From positions 248,001 to 312,000 of the forward strand of contig WGNP01000003.1 of assembly GCA_016124495.1 (NCBI GenBank): a stretch of 64,000 nt of DNA, in the 5' to 3' direction. Below the pieces are notes generated by a model. The model made no database searches. It had not been told where the DNA came from and saw nothing but the letters and a program-made list of their open reading frames with translations. The translations under genes and the position numbers were made by a program. Shown piece after piece: positions 31,444 through 40,292 of the stretch. The DNA is from Hyphomonas sp. (GTDB lineage Bacteria; Pseudomonadota; Alphaproteobacteria; Caulobacterales; Hyphomonadaceae). Position 1 is the stretch's first letter. The number at the start of each line of letters is the position of its first letter.

Positions 31444-33074
31444 AGGGCACTCCTTTCTGGGGTCCGCTGCGTGAAGCCTGGCCGGGCGGGGCGGACATCC
31501 TCGAAGCGCGGGATAACTCCCAGAAGCGGCGCCACGCGTTCGATGATGCGGCCCGCCACGGGTGCTGCACTTGCAGACGCCGTTGCACCTCGGCCAGCCT
31601 TGGCCTTCGGGTCATCCAGCGTCACGATCAGGGCATATTGCGGGCCGTCCTCGGGAAAGACCGCCGCAAAGCTCGAAATATTTGCATTCTTGTCATAGCC
31701 ACCGGCAACCGGCTTCTCGCCGGTGCCGGTCTTGCCCGCGACCCGGTAGCCGGCGACTTCAGCACTGACCCCCGATCCGCGGATCACCGACTCACGCATC
31801 ATGCGCGTCACGATCTCGGCGGTGATCGCCGACATCAGCCGTACCGGCTCGACCTTGCGCTGCGGGTCATACACGATCGTTGGCGGCGCCATCTCGCCGC
31901 CATTTCCCAGGGCGGCGAAGGCTGTCAGGAACGCCAGCGGCGAGACGGAAATCCCGTGCCCATAGGAGATCGTCGCAGCGGTCACTTCGTCCAGGTTCGC
32001 CGGCACCAGCGGCGCCTCACTGCCCGGCAGCTCGATTGCCGCCCGCTGCATGAGGCCGGCCTCCCTGAGGAAGGCGCCCTGCCGGCGCACGCCCAGTTCC
32101 CGAGCCACATGCACGGTGCCGATATTGGAACTTTCAACGATGATCTCGGTCAGGTTGGCCGACGCCGCAAACTTATGCGTGTCCTTCACTTCGAAACGGC
32201 CGACCAGAACCGGCGCGCTGACATCGAACTGGTCATTCGGGCGCACAGCGCCCGCTTCCAGTGCAGCCGCCAGCGTCAGCGGCTTGAACACCGAGCCGAG
32301 CTCGTAGACCGCGCCGATCGCACGATTTAGCCGGGACGGGTCTGCTGCCGGAATCTCCGCTGCACGGTTGGGGTCGAACGCCGGCCAGCTGGCCATCGCC
32401 AGCACTTCGCCTGTGTGCGTCTCCATAAGGATCGCCGCCGCGCCCTCCATGTCAAAATCGTCCGCTGCCGCCGCCAGCTCGCGCTCGAGCGCCGTCTGCG
32501 CCTCGATGTTGAGCGTCAGGCGCACCGGCGCCGTGCCGGCCACAAGCGCTTCATTAAACGAGCGCTCGATCCCGGCGATCCCCTTGCCGTCCACATTGAC
32601 CTGGCCGAGCACGTGGCCCGCGAGTTCGCCCAGCGGATAGACGCGCCGCGTTTCGGTCCGGAAGCCGAGGCCTTCCAGCCGCAGGTCCATCACCGCTTCG
32701 CGCTGGCGCGGCGTCAGCCCGCGCTTGACCCAGACAAACTGTTTCGACGTGTCCGAAAGCCGTTCCTTGAGATTGGTGCTGGCCAGTTCGGGAAACATCT
32801 TCACGAGACCGGCATGTACTTCGTTCGGATCCCAGATCAGGCTTGGATTGACCCAGAGCGACGAGGTTTCGACCGAGGTGGCGAGCATCTCGCCGTTGCG
32901 GTCCAGGATTTCGGCACGCAGCACTTTCGGCGCCGCCGGAGCTGTAACTATCGTGAGGCCTTCATCCGGCGCGCCGGATAGCGCCAGGTATCCGCTCCGC
33001 CCGGCCATGACGACGAACAATCCGCAGAGCACGAGCCCAGCGAGCCGCGTACGGTCGCGTGAAGCTTCGCTCAT
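31440..33074 (-). CDS. ftsI: Septal peptidoglycan transpeptidase PBP3 (FtsI)
   Basis: 544 residues with one N-terminal membrane anchor (about 10-33), a class B PBP dimerisation domain and a transpeptidase domain. The active-site motifs are the nucleophile Ser261 in SVFK, SSN in VESSNIGT (about 315) and KTGTG (about 450). It crosslinks the glycan strands made by FtsW. It lies between ftsL and murE with 4-bp overlaps on both sides. Confidence 0.95.
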   Translation of the reverse strand: MSEASRDRTRLAGLVLCGLFVVMAGRSGYLALSGAPDEGLTIVTAPAAPKVLRAEILDRNGEMLATSVETSSLWVNPSLIWDPNEVHAGLVKMFPELASTNLKERLSDTSKQFVWVKRGLTPRQREAVMDLRLEGLGFRTETRRVYPLGELAGHVLGQVNVDGKGIAGIERSFNEALVAGTAPVRLTLNIEAQTALERELAAAADDFDMEGAAAILMETHTGEVLAMASWPAFDPNRAAEIPAADPSRLNRAIGAVYELGSVFKPLTLAAALEAGAVRPNDQFDVSAPVLVGRFEVKDTHKFAASANLTEIIVESSNIGTVHVARELGVRRQGAFLREAGLMQRAAIELPGSEAPLVPANLDEVTAATISYGHGISVSPLAFLTAFAALGNGGEMAPPTIVYDPQRKVEPVRLMSAITAEIVTRMMRESVIRGSGVSAEVAGYRVAGKTGTGEKPVAGGYDKNANISSFAAVFPEDGPQYALIVTLDDPKAKAGRGATASASAAPVAGRIIERVAPLLGVIPRFEDVRPARPGFTQRTPERSAL

Positions 33075-33430
33075 GGCGCCGCCTCCGCCGCCTCGGGCAC
33101 GGCCTCTTCCGCCTGCGGATCAACTGCCGGCGCAAGACCGTCCGTCGGAGGTCCGACGACATCGTCAAGATCGTCCTCATACGCCATCTGGTCGGCTTTC
33201 GGCGGCGCCATGCCCAGCTCCTTGCGGGCGTATTCCTCGATCCAGTCGCGCCGGCTCATGTGCGCCAGCTCGGTTTCGAGCAACGCCTTTTCCTTTTGCG
33301 CCTGTTCGATCTGGGCCTCGACCGCCATAAGTTCGGCGGCGGTATCACGCGCGCCATACTTGGCCCGGTACAGGCTGAAAACGAGAAGGGCGGCAACAAG
33401 CAGCCCGAAGAAAAATGCACGCCGGCTCAT
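33071..33430 (-). CDS. ftsL: Cell division protein FtsL
   Basis: 119 residues with one membrane helix ([18 protein letters not shown], about 6-23), then a short coiled-coil ([29 protein letters not shown]) and a conserved [13 protein letters not shown] segment. The last 35 residues are an acidic Pro/Ala-rich tail. FtsL is a bitopic member of the FtsQLB complex that activates FtsWI. Identification rests on layout and position between rsmH and ftsI, as FtsL sequences diverge strongly. Confidence 0.85.
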   Translation of the reverse strand: MSRRAFFFGLLVAALLVFSLYRAKYGARDTAAELMAVEAQIEQAQKEKALLETELAHMSRRDWIEEYARKELGMAPPKADQMAYEDDLDDVVGPPTDGLAPAVDPQAEEAVPEAAEAAP

Positions 33431-34458
33431 GGGGAGGCCTCCAGCTCAGTAATCGGCGGCAGGCCCATTCCATCATCCGCCGGACTGGCAAAGGCGGCGG
33501 CCTCGGTCCGCACCGCCGCCCGCAGTCGTGCAGACCGTGCCCGTGGATTAGTTTCCACTTCCTTTTCAGATGGTTGCAGCGCCTTGTTTGTAATCAGCTC
33601 GAAGCTCGGCGGGCGCGGCTTGGCGAGCAGGGGGACATGCCGCGATCCGGCCGGAACCCCGCCTGTCCGCTCGCGCAGCCATTGCTTGACCAGCCGGTCT
33701 TCCAGTGAGTGGAACGTCACCACCACCATCCGCCCGCCCGGCTTCAGAACCGTCTCTGCAGCCCGCAGTCCGCTCGCCAGTTCGCCCAGCTCGTCGTTCA
33801 CGTACATCCGGATCGCCTGGAAAGTATGGGTCGCCGGATGGGTCCGCGCGCCGCGCCGCCCGCCCACGGCCACTTCCACCAGTGCCGCCAGATCCGCTGT
33901 TGTTTCAAAGGGTTTAGACACCCTGCGCTCGGCAATCGACCGGGCAATCCGGCGCGCATTTCGCTCCTCGCCCAGCCGGAAGATGATGTTTGCGAGGTCG
34001 CGCTCGGCCATCCGGTTGACGACATCCGCCGCCGACGGCCCGGCCGCGCCCATCCGCATGTCAAGCGGGCCGTCTTTCATAAAGGAAAAGCCCCGCTCTG
34101 CCTCGTCAAGCTGGAAGCTAGAGACGCCGATGTCCAGCACCACGCCTTCGACCTTCGGATGACCGGCCTGCGCCAGCAGCGTATCCATGTCACCAAACCG
34201 TCCAAGCAGAGGCACCAGCCGCGGAAATTCCGCTGCCAGAGCCTCTGCCCGCACGATGGCATCGAGATCACGGTCGATTCCGAGGACGGAACAGTTTGCT
34301 GCCTTGAGGATGGCGCGCGTGTAGCCGCCGCCGCCGAACGTGCCGTCCGCGATGACGTCGCCGTCCGCCGGCGCCAGCGTCTGCAGCACCTCGGCCAGCA
34401 TGACGGGGAGGTGGCCGGACGCAGCCGGCGAGCGGGTTCCCGTCCGGGCCACCATCAT
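33427..34458 (-). CDS. rsmH: 16S rRNA (cytosine1402-N4)-methyltransferase
   Basis: 343 residues. It begins near [16 protein letters not shown], has the SAM-binding motif [22 protein letters not shown], the [20 protein letters not shown] signature and the late [21 protein letters not shown] block. It methylates C1402 of 16S rRNA. As in most bacteria it is the second gene of the dcw cluster, overlapping mraZ by 4 bp. Confidence 0.96.
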   Translation of the reverse strand: MMVARTGTRSPAASGHLPVMLAEVLQTLAPADGDVIADGTFGGGGYTRAILKAANCSVLGIDRDLDAIVRAEALAAEFPRLVPLLGRFGDMDTLLAQAGHPKVEGVVLDIGVSSFQLDEAERGFSFMKDGPLDMRMGAAGPSAADVVNRMAERDLANIIFRLGEERNARRIARSIAERRVSKPFETTADLAALVEVAVGGRRGARTHPATHTFQAIRMYVNDELGELASGLRAAETVLKPGGRMVVVTFHSLEDRLVKQWLRERTGGVPAGSRHVPLLAKPRPPSFELITNKALQPSEKEVETNPRARSARLRAAVRTEAAAFASPADDGMGLPPITELEASP

Positions 34459-34949
34459 CCAGCCTCCCCGCGCGAGAGCACCGCGCGCCGGCGGCGCACT
34501 TCGCGGTAGGCCTCATGGAACGCGTCCAGCGTGCCAGGCTGCTGCGCGATGCCGTTCTGTTTGGCGCGGTGCGCGTCGAACCGGGCAGGGTCCCAGATCT
34601 TGAAGCTCTCGATCGCGCCAGTGAACCGGATGCGCCCTGAAATACCCGCTGCTTCGCAGAACTCATCCGGCAGCCTGATGCGCCCGGTATCATCGATCTT
34701 GAGGTCGGCCGATCCCGCAATGACCGACGTCACGAAGGCTTCGCGGACGGGCGATTGCAGCGGCAGCTCGGCCAGCGTCTCGGCATACAGTTCCATCAAT
34801 GCTTCGCCGCCGCCTTCCAGAGCGCCGGATCCGTCCGGCGCTATCCAGATGAAAACACGGGAGTTTCCGCCCAGCGCGGCGCGATAGGGTGCCGGGATCG
34901 AAACCCGCCCTTTTGCGTCAATAGCGCCCTCATAGGTGGAATAAAACAC
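34455..34949 (-). CDS. mraZ: Transcriptional regulator MraZ, first gene of the dcw cluster
   Basis: 164 residues when started at GTG 34949, which has CAGGAC about 8 nt upstream. Two SpoVT/AbrB-like swapped-hairpin domains are visible: [19 protein letters not shown] at the start and [21 protein letters not shown] in the second half. The open frame reaches an ATG at 35018, but MraZ proteins normally begin just before this first block (MF.ST.E..LD.KGR), and the ATG at 35018 falls inside the TGGG repeat array. MraZ represses its own operon in E. coli. Confidence 0.88.
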   Translation of the reverse strand: MFYSTYEGAIDAKGRVSIPAPYRAALGGNSRVFIWIAPDGSGALEGGGEALMELYAETLAELPLQSPVREAFVTSVIAGSADLKIDDTGRIRLPDEFCEAAGISGRIRFTGAIESFKIWDPARFDAHRAKQNGIAQQPGTLDAFHEAYREVRRRRAVLSRGEAG

Positions 34950-34985
34950 CCGCCCGTCCTGTTCTGGATTTGCCTCAACCCCGCC

Positions 34986-35041
34986 ATGGGTAAACCATGT
35001 CTTAACGTGGACTAACATGGGCTGGTATGGGTCTCAATGGG
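34986..35041 (-). promoter_or_regulatory. Putative MraZ operator: TGGG repeats at 10-bp spacing
   Basis: Read on the plus strand, RTGKN pentamers start at 34997, 35007, 35017, 35027 and 35037, exactly 10 bp apart, with a sixth ATGGG at 34986 out of step by 1. The last three are perfect ATGGG. The known E. coli MraZ site is TGGGN-N5 repeated at 10-bp steps. The array lies 37-92 bp upstream of the GTG start chosen for mraZ. A possible minus-strand -35 TTGAGA (35032-35037) with -10-like TAGTCC 17 bp on would overlap the array. Confidence 0.72.
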
Positions 35042-35475
35042 CAGCCGGACCGAATCAGGATTTCCACATAAGCTCAATAAGGGAACAAAGCACGCTCATT
35101 GCAGAAACCCGGTGAAGGCGGCGGATCGGATCGCGTGGAAGGCGACAAAATTTCCGCGCCTTTTCCGGGTCTTGAGTTCATGTGTTGCGATGCCGCATCG
35201 GTCGCTCCGGAAGCGTTGCATCTACCGGAACGGGCACAGAACCTAACAGGGCGGCAATGTCGGTTGCTGAATGTCCGGGCGCCGTGCGCGCTGCGCTCGC
35301 CCAGGCTCCGCGAACGGATCGTCCGTAAACGAAAAACCAGCGTTTGTTGGATCTCAAGGGGAAAACCATCCGGCCCCGAAGCGTATTCGCATTCGAAAGG
35401 GGGAGGATCGAAGCGGCTCCAGAGCCGGATGGCAACCTGTGAATTAATGTTACCGCCGGCCGTCTGATAACAAAA
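35042..35475. other. Intergenic stretch between mraZ and oxyR
   Basis: 434 bp between the mraZ repeat array and the oxyR operator. I find no reading frame that looks coding and none of the signatures of RNase P RNA, tmRNA or tRNA. It must hold part of the mraZ promoter and any leader. A long AT-rich segment begins only near 35440. Confidence 0.5.
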
Positions 35476-35512
35476 ATTGATTAATCCTCAGTTTGATATA
35501 GACTTACCCTAT
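35476..35512 (+). promoter_or_regulatory. Putative OxyR operator overlapping the oxyR start
   Basis: Four tetramers at exact 7-bp spacing: ATTG (35476), CTCA (35487), ATAG (35498), CTAT (35509). The OxyR consensus is ATAG-N7-CTAT-N7-ATAG-N7-CTAT; this scores 13 of 16, with the last two perfect. The final CTAT includes the first two bases of the start codon. A -10-like TATAGA sits at 35497-35502, 8 nt before the ATG, so the mRNA may start at the ATG. Binding here would block transcription, fitting autorepression. Confidence 0.68.
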
Positions 35513-36428
35513 GATTCTCCCGACACTCCGACAGCTCCAGTTTCTCGTCGCCCTGGGCGAAACCGGCTCGTTTTCCCGCGCCGCAGAAGCCTGCCATGTC
35601 ACCCAGCCCACCCTCTCGGCCGGCATCAAGGAACTCGAAGACCTGTTCAGCGTCTCGCTCGCCGAGCGCGAGCCGCGCGGCGCCACCCTTACGCATGCCG
35701 GCGAAATCGCCGCCGCCCGCGCCTCGGCCTTGCTCGCCGATGCCCACGCCCTCGTCCAGGCCGTCACCACAGCCGGAGAGATCTTTTCGGGCCCGTTCAA
35801 CCTCGGCGCCATACCTACCATCGCGCCGTTTGTGCTGCCCCAGACCGTTAGTGTGCTGACCAAAGAATACCCGGACCTCAAGCTCTATCTCAACGAGGAC
35901 CGCACCAGCCGCCTGATCGACCAGCTCAAGGCCCGCACCCTCGACGCAGCCTTCATAGCCCTTCCCTATGATGTTCCCGGCATCGAAACGATGACGCTGT
36001 TCGACGACGAGTTCCTGCTCGCTGCGCCCGCCGGTCATCCGCTCGCCCGCAAGAACGGTCTGTCCCCGGAGGACCTGAAAGATACCGACCTCCTCCTTCT
36101 CGAAGATGGACACTGCCTGCGCGAACACGCGCTGTCAGTCTGCCGCCTGAAAGCCGGGGCGGGGCGCGAGCAGGTCGCGGCCACCTCGCTCGGCACGCTC
36201 GTCAACATGGTCGCCGGCGGCCTCGGCGTCTCGTTGATCCCCCGCCTTGCCGCCGACAACGGTCTCGCGCTGGGACCCGACGTCGCTGTGCGCGCCTTCG
36301 TCACGCCCATAATCGGCCGGCAGATCGGCATCGCCTGGAAAGGGGGCAGCCCCCGCGCCGCCGAGGCCCGACAGCTCGGCGAACTGGTGCGCGAACACCT
36401 CAAGCCCCGCGCCACCCTTCACGCCTGA
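35511..36428 (+). CDS. oxyR: Hydrogen-peroxide-sensing LysR-type regulator OxyR
   Basis: 305 residues. N-terminal LysR winged HTH (LRQLQFLVALGETGSFSRAAEACHVTQPTLSAGIKELED). The effector domain contains EDGHCLREHALSVC, matching the redox-active pair of OxyR: Cys202 and Cys211, nine apart as Cys199/Cys208 in E. coli. ATSLGTLVNMVAGGLGVSLIP follows as expected. There is no ribosome site in front of the ATG, consistent with a leaderless message. No catalase or peroxidase gene is adjacent; the glutathione peroxidase at 61.6 kb is a distant candidate target. Confidence 0.92.
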   Translation: MILPTLRQLQFLVALGETGSFSRAAEACHVTQPTLSAGIKELEDLFSVSLAEREPRGATLTHAGEIAAARASALLADAHALVQAVTTAGEIFSGPFNLGAIPTIAPFVLPQTVSVLTKEYPDLKLYLNEDRTSRLIDQLKARTLDAAFIALPYDVPGIETMTLFDDEFLLAAPAGHPLARKNGLSPEDLKDTDLLLLEDGHCLREHALSVCRLKAGAGREQVAATSLGTLVNMVAGGLGVSLIPRLAADNGLALGPDVAVRAFVTPIIGRQIGIAWKGGSPRAAEARQLGELVREHLKPRATLHA

Positions 36429-36549
36429 CAGTCCTGCGCGCGTCCCAGCAGCCACACCCCGGATTTATCTGCGCCGGGGGCTTCCGGCGTCGCCCGGCTC
36501 CGGCATAAGAGGCCGGAAGACAGGGGACGCTTCGGGGCAAGGATCACAG

Positions 36550-37743
36550 ATGAAGCTCAGCGCCTCCTGGCGAGCGACCCTGGCAGCCAGCTGCGTTCAT
36601 TTGGTGATGGGCGCAAACCTGCCCTACCTGCCGGTCTGGATGGAGAAGGTCGCCGGCATGTCCGGCGCCGAGATTGCGGGCGCTGCCACCATCGCGATGA
36701 TCATCCGCATCGTCGCCGGGCCGATTACCGCCGGCATCGCGCAGGACCGCGGCCTGCGCGCCACCCTCGCCGTATCCATGGCGGTCAGCTTCGCTGGCTA
36801 TGCGCTGCTCTTCCCGGCCTCGCCCCGCGCAGCAGATTTCCTGCTCTGCATCGTCATCTACAGCGCCCTCAACGTTGCCGGGCCCTTGTTCGAGGCGATC
36901 CTCGTCTATGGCACGCGCGGCGGCAGCCCGGATTACGGGCAGGGCCGCGCCATCGTCTCGCTCGCCTTTGTGATCGCCAATCTTGCAGGCGGCGCGATCC
37001 TTGGCGCCTTCGGTCCCGATTGGATGCTCGTATATCTCGTAATCACCGCCGCGATGGCGACCATCGCCCCGCTCTTCACGCAGCAGGGCGCGCGCCAGGC
37101 GATCCCGAAACGCACGATCGCCTCCACTTTCCGCGAAGGCTTCGCGCTGTTTCGCATCCAAGGCGTCTTCATCTTCATCCTCGCCGCCGCCCTCATCCAG
37201 GCCACACACGGCGCCTACTACGCCTTCGCCTCCAACATCTGGATCGCGCAGGGCATCGGCGGCGGCCATATCGGCGCCCTCTGGGCCACCGGCGTCGGCG
37301 CCGAGATCCTGCTGCTGCTGTTCTCCGCCCGCCTGCTCGGCGGCCTGACACCGCAAACCCTGCTCTGGATCGGCGGCATCGGATCCCTGCTGCGCTGGAC
37401 AATGGCGGGCTTCGTGCTCCCCATCGAAGCCGTCTACGTCCAGCAGCTGCTGCACGCGCTGACCTTCGCGGTAACCCATATCGCCACGATGCGCTTCCTG
37501 CAGGCCGCGCTCCCGGAAGACAAGCTGCCGATGTCCTACGCCGTCAACGGCGCGCTGATCTTCGGCCCGATCATGGCGATCACCAGCATCGTCGCCGGTC
37601 TCGCTTACGACGCCTTCGCCCCCGGCGGCATCGAAGCCCAGTCGCGCCTCTACTGGATCATGCTGCCGGTGGCGGCTGCCGGTCTCGTGCTGACACACAT
37701 GGCCAAACCGCTCCCCGCCGACGCGGCCACCGCGCGCGTCTGA
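36550..37743 (+). CDS. MFS transporter (HcaT/LacY-like MFS_1_like group)
   Basis: 397 residues, about 12 membrane helices. The N-terminal SASWRATLAASCVHLVMGANLPYLPVWMEKVAGMSGAEI and GPITAGIAQDRGLR are like the phenylpropionic-acid transporter HcaT group. Substrate is not predictable. It follows oxyR after 121 bp on the same strand; a GC-rich hairpin of CCCCGG and CCGGGG after oxyR could separate them but has no T-tract. No catabolic genes are adjacent. Confidence 0.75.
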   Translation: MKLSASWRATLAASCVHLVMGANLPYLPVWMEKVAGMSGAEIAGAATIAMIIRIVAGPITAGIAQDRGLRATLAVSMAVSFAGYALLFPASPRAADFLLCIVIYSALNVAGPLFEAILVYGTRGGSPDYGQGRAIVSLAFVIANLAGGAILGAFGPDWMLVYLVITAAMATIAPLFTQQGARQAIPKRTIASTFREGFALFRIQGVFIFILAAALIQATHGAYYAFASNIWIAQGIGGGHIGALWATGVGAEILLLLFSARLLGGLTPQTLLWIGGIGSLLRWTMAGFVLPIEAVYVQQLLHALTFAVTHIATMRFLQAALPEDKLPMSYAVNGALIFGPIMAITSIVAGLAYDAFAPGGIEAQSRLYWIMLPVAAAGLVLTHMAKPLPADAATARV

Positions 37744-37780
37744 CAAACACGCCGCTGCCGGCTCACCCCGCCACCCTGCC

Positions 37781-37810
37781 TTGATACCCCTTGTACATAA
37801 CATGTTATAT
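37781..37810 (+). promoter_or_regulatory. Promoter with perfect palindrome upstream of the MarR-GNAT gene
   Basis: A -35 TTGATA (37781-37786) and -10 TTATAT (37805-37810) are 18 bp apart. A perfect 12-bp palindrome, ATAACATGTTAT (37797-37808), overlaps the spacer and -10. This is the size and position expected of a MarR operator, so the gene at 37840 probably represses itself. Confidence 0.6.
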
Positions 37811-37839
37811 ATCAAAATCTCAAAGCGGAGAGGGATAGC

Positions 37840-38829
37840 ATGGCGCGCGATGTTCTGGCGGAGATGGGCTATCTCGCGCTGGGCAGCCGGCTGAAACGCC
37901 TCGCCGAGCGCATGCAGGCGGACGCCACGAAGGCCTTCGTCGACCGGGGCATCCCGGTCCAGGCGACGCACTTCCCCTTGCTCGCCGCGCTGACCACTTA
38001 TGGCCCGATGAGCGTGACCGAAGCCGTCGAAGCCGTCGGCATCAGCCAGCCCGCCGTCACCCGCATCCACAACAGCCTTCAGGCCCTCGGGCTCACCTGC
38101 GCTGTGCCTGTGAAAGGCGACAAACGCCAGAGGCAGATCCGCCTAACGGCGAAAGGCGAAGCACTGATCGCCCGGATGAAGCATGACATTTGGCCCCACG
38201 TGCGCCGCGCCGCGCAGGCCCTCTGCGATGGTCCGGACACGGATATCCTCTCACAGATCACACGTCTGGAGGACAGCCTCCAGGCCCGCCCCCTGCACCT
38301 GCGCATCCAGGACGAGATTGCCGCCACCAGCGGCCTGCCGCCGCTCCGGCTCGTGGAATATGACGATCGCCTTGCGCCGGAGTTCGACGCAATCACCCGC
38401 GAATGGGTGGAAGACATGTTCACGCTGGAAGCCAATGACCTCAAGATCATCGAGAATCCGAAGGCAATGATCCTCGACCGGGGCGGCGAAATCCTGTTCG
38501 TCGAAGCGGCAGGTCTTGGCATTGTCGGGACCTGCGCCCTGATGCGGGTGGACGGCGACAGTTTCGAACTCACGAAGATGGGCGTGCGCGCCTCGGCCCG
38601 AGGGCTAAAGGCCGGCGAATTCCTGCTGCACCGCGTACTCGAGCGCGCCCGGCAGATGCCGATCGGCGAACTCTTCCTGCTGACGAACCTGAAATGCGCC
38701 GCCGCCGTGCATCTCTATGAGAAGGCAGGCTTCGTCCATGATGCGGACATCATGGAAAGGTACGGCAAACGCTACGCGCGCTGCAACGTCGCCATGTCCT
38801 ACGACCTCGGCAAACCGCCAAAGCTCTAG
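37840..38829 (+). CDS. MarR-type HTH fused to GNAT acetyltransferase
   Basis: 329 residues. Residues about 1-145 are a MarR winged helix (LLAALTTYGPMSVTEAVEAVGISQPAVTRIHNSLQALGLT, then GDKRQRQIRLTAKGEALI). Residues about 165-325 are a GNAT domain, with GIVGTCALMRVDGDSFELTKMGVRASARGLKAGEFLLHRVLERA and LYEKAGFVHDADIMERYGKRYARCNVAM. This fusion is known in bacteria; substrates are unknown. GGAGAGG precedes the ATG. It converges on the NtrC-like gene, both ending in the shared CTAG at 38826-38829. Confidence 0.85.
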   Translation: MARDVLAEMGYLALGSRLKRLAERMQADATKAFVDRGIPVQATHFPLLAALTTYGPMSVTEAVEAVGISQPAVTRIHNSLQALGLTCAVPVKGDKRQRQIRLTAKGEALIARMKHDIWPHVRRAAQALCDGPDTDILSQITRLEDSLQARPLHLRIQDEIAATSGLPPLRLVEYDDRLAPEFDAITREWVEDMFTLEANDLKIIENPKAMILDRGGEILFVEAAGLGIVGTCALMRVDGDSFELTKMGVRASARGLKAGEFLLHRVLERARQMPIGELFLLTNLKCAAAVHLYEKAGFVHDADIMERYGKRYARCNVAMSYDLGKPPKL

Positions 38830-40292
38830 CCCGCTTCGCGTTCGCCGCGCACGTCGAGGTCGTACTCGCGCACCTTGCGGTACAGCGTCGAGCGGCCGAT
38901 GCCGAGACGGCGCGAGACTTCGCTCATGTGGCCGTCATAGAATTCTATCGCATACTGAAGAAGGTCACGTTCGATATCCTGCAGGCTGCGCAATTCGCCG
39001 TCCTTGTCCTTGATTGCCAGAGGGCTGGACCTATCCACCGGACCAAGATCGTTCGCGGCCACCAACAGCGCGCTGCGCACGTCCGGTGCCGACGGCAGAC
39101 CCGTTACATCCGGCATCTGGCCCGAAATCTGCGGGAAATCCTGCGGGCGCAGCAGATCGCCATCACACAGCACGACCGCTCGGAAAACAGCGTTCTCGAG
39201 CTGGCGCACGTTGCCTGGCCATTCATAGGCGTGGAGCATCTTCATCGTGTCCGGCGCGGCGCCGGTCACTTTCGCGCCTTCGCTCGCATTGAAGCGGGCA
39301 ATGAAATGCTCGACCAGCGCCGGGATGTCTTCGCGCCGATGCTTCAACGATGGCATATCGAGCGGGAACACGTTGAGACGGTAGAACAAGTCCTCGCGGA
39401 ACGTGCCGGCTTTCACCTGGCCGGCGAGATCACGATTCGTCGCAGATATTATGCGCACATTGACCTTGGTGGGACGGCGTGAGCCGACCGCGTCGACCTC
39501 GCCTTCCTGCAGCACACGGAGCAGTTTTACCTGGGCGTCGAGCGGCAGCTCGCCGACCTCATCGAGGAACAGCGTGCCATCATCGGCCTCGACGAACTTG
39601 CCCAGCGATTTCGACACGGCGCCGGTAAAGGCGCCTTTCTCGTGGCCGAACAGGATCGACTCGACGAGGTTTTCCGGGATCGCGCCGCAGTTCACCGTTA
39701 CGAACGGTTTGCCCGCGCGGGTCGAGGCGCCCTGGATGCAGCGCGCCATCACCTCTTTACCGACACCGCTCTCGCCGAGGATCAGTACCGGAATATCCGA
39801 CGTCGCCGCCCGCTCCGCCATGCGAAGGACGCCGCGCATCGAAGGCGCCGAGGCGATCATGTCGTCGAACTTCATGCCGCCTTCGGCCTTGCGCGACAGG
39901 CGTTTCACTTCGCCGGTCAGGCTCTGCATCTTGAGGGCGTTTCGTATACTGACGACCACGCGCTCTGGATTGGCCGGCTTGACGATAAAATCTACCGCGC
40001 CGCGCCGCATCGACTGCACGATCGTATCGATCCCGCTGGTCGCGGTCAGCATGATCACCGGCAGTTCCGCCCGGCGTTCGGTCAGCTTGTCCAGCGTCTC
40101 CATGCCGGAAAGCCCCGGCATCGTCAGGTCCAGGAGTACCACGTCAATCGCCTCGTGCGCGTCGCAGGACATTGCAATCCCGGTCTCGCCATCCGGCGCC
40201 GTGCGGCAGGCAAAGCCCGCTTTCTCCACGGCGGCCTGCAGAAGGCGGCGCTGGGTCGGATCATCATCGATCACGAGGATTGTCTTGGCCAT
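38826..40292 (-). CDS. NtrC-family sigma-54-dependent response regulator
   Basis: 488 residues from ATG 40292, with AAGGG about 8 nt upstream; a GTG at 40307 is less likely. Receiver domain 1-120 with phospho-acceptor Asp55 ([10 protein letters not shown]) and Lys105. AAA+ domain about 143-380 with Walker A GESGVGKE (173-180), GAFTGA (220-225, the sigma-54 contact loop) and the Walker B region [15 protein letters not shown] Fis-type HTH ends the protein ([23 protein letters not shown]). It activates sigma-54 promoters when phosphorylated. No cognate kinase is adjacent, so its signal is unknown. Confidence 0.9.
   Translation of the reverse strand: MAKTILVIDDDPTQRRLLQAAVEKAGFACRTAPDGETGIAMSCDAHEAIDVVLLDLTMPGLSGMETLDKLTERRAELPVIMLTATSGIDTIVQSMRRGAVDFIVKPANPERVVVSIRNALKMQSLTGEVKRLSRKAEGGMKFDDMIASAPSMRGVLRMAERAATSDIPVLILGESGVGKEVMARCIQGASTRAGKPFVTVNCGAIPENLVESILFGHEKGAFTGAVSKSLGKFVEADDGTLFLDEVGELPLDAQVKLLRVLQEGEVDAVGSRRPTKVNVRIISATNRDLAGQVKAGTFREDLFYRLNVFPLDMPSLKHRREDIPALVEHFIARFNASEGAKVTGAAPDTMKMLHAYEWPGNVRQLENAVFRAVVLCDGDLLRPQDFPQISGQMPDVTGLPSAPDVRSALLVAANDLGPVDRSSPLAIKDKDGELRSLQDIERDLLQYAIEFYDGHMSEVSRRLGIGRSTLYRKVREYDLDVRGEREAG

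Noticed and set aside
35042-35475. RNase P RNA gene near mraZ
   Set aside because: I checked this stretch for rnpB and its universal segments are absent.
36544-38070. 508-residue minus-strand open frame opposite the MFS transporter
   Set aside because: Highly charged shadow sequence; it also spans the promoter and start of the MarR-GNAT gene.
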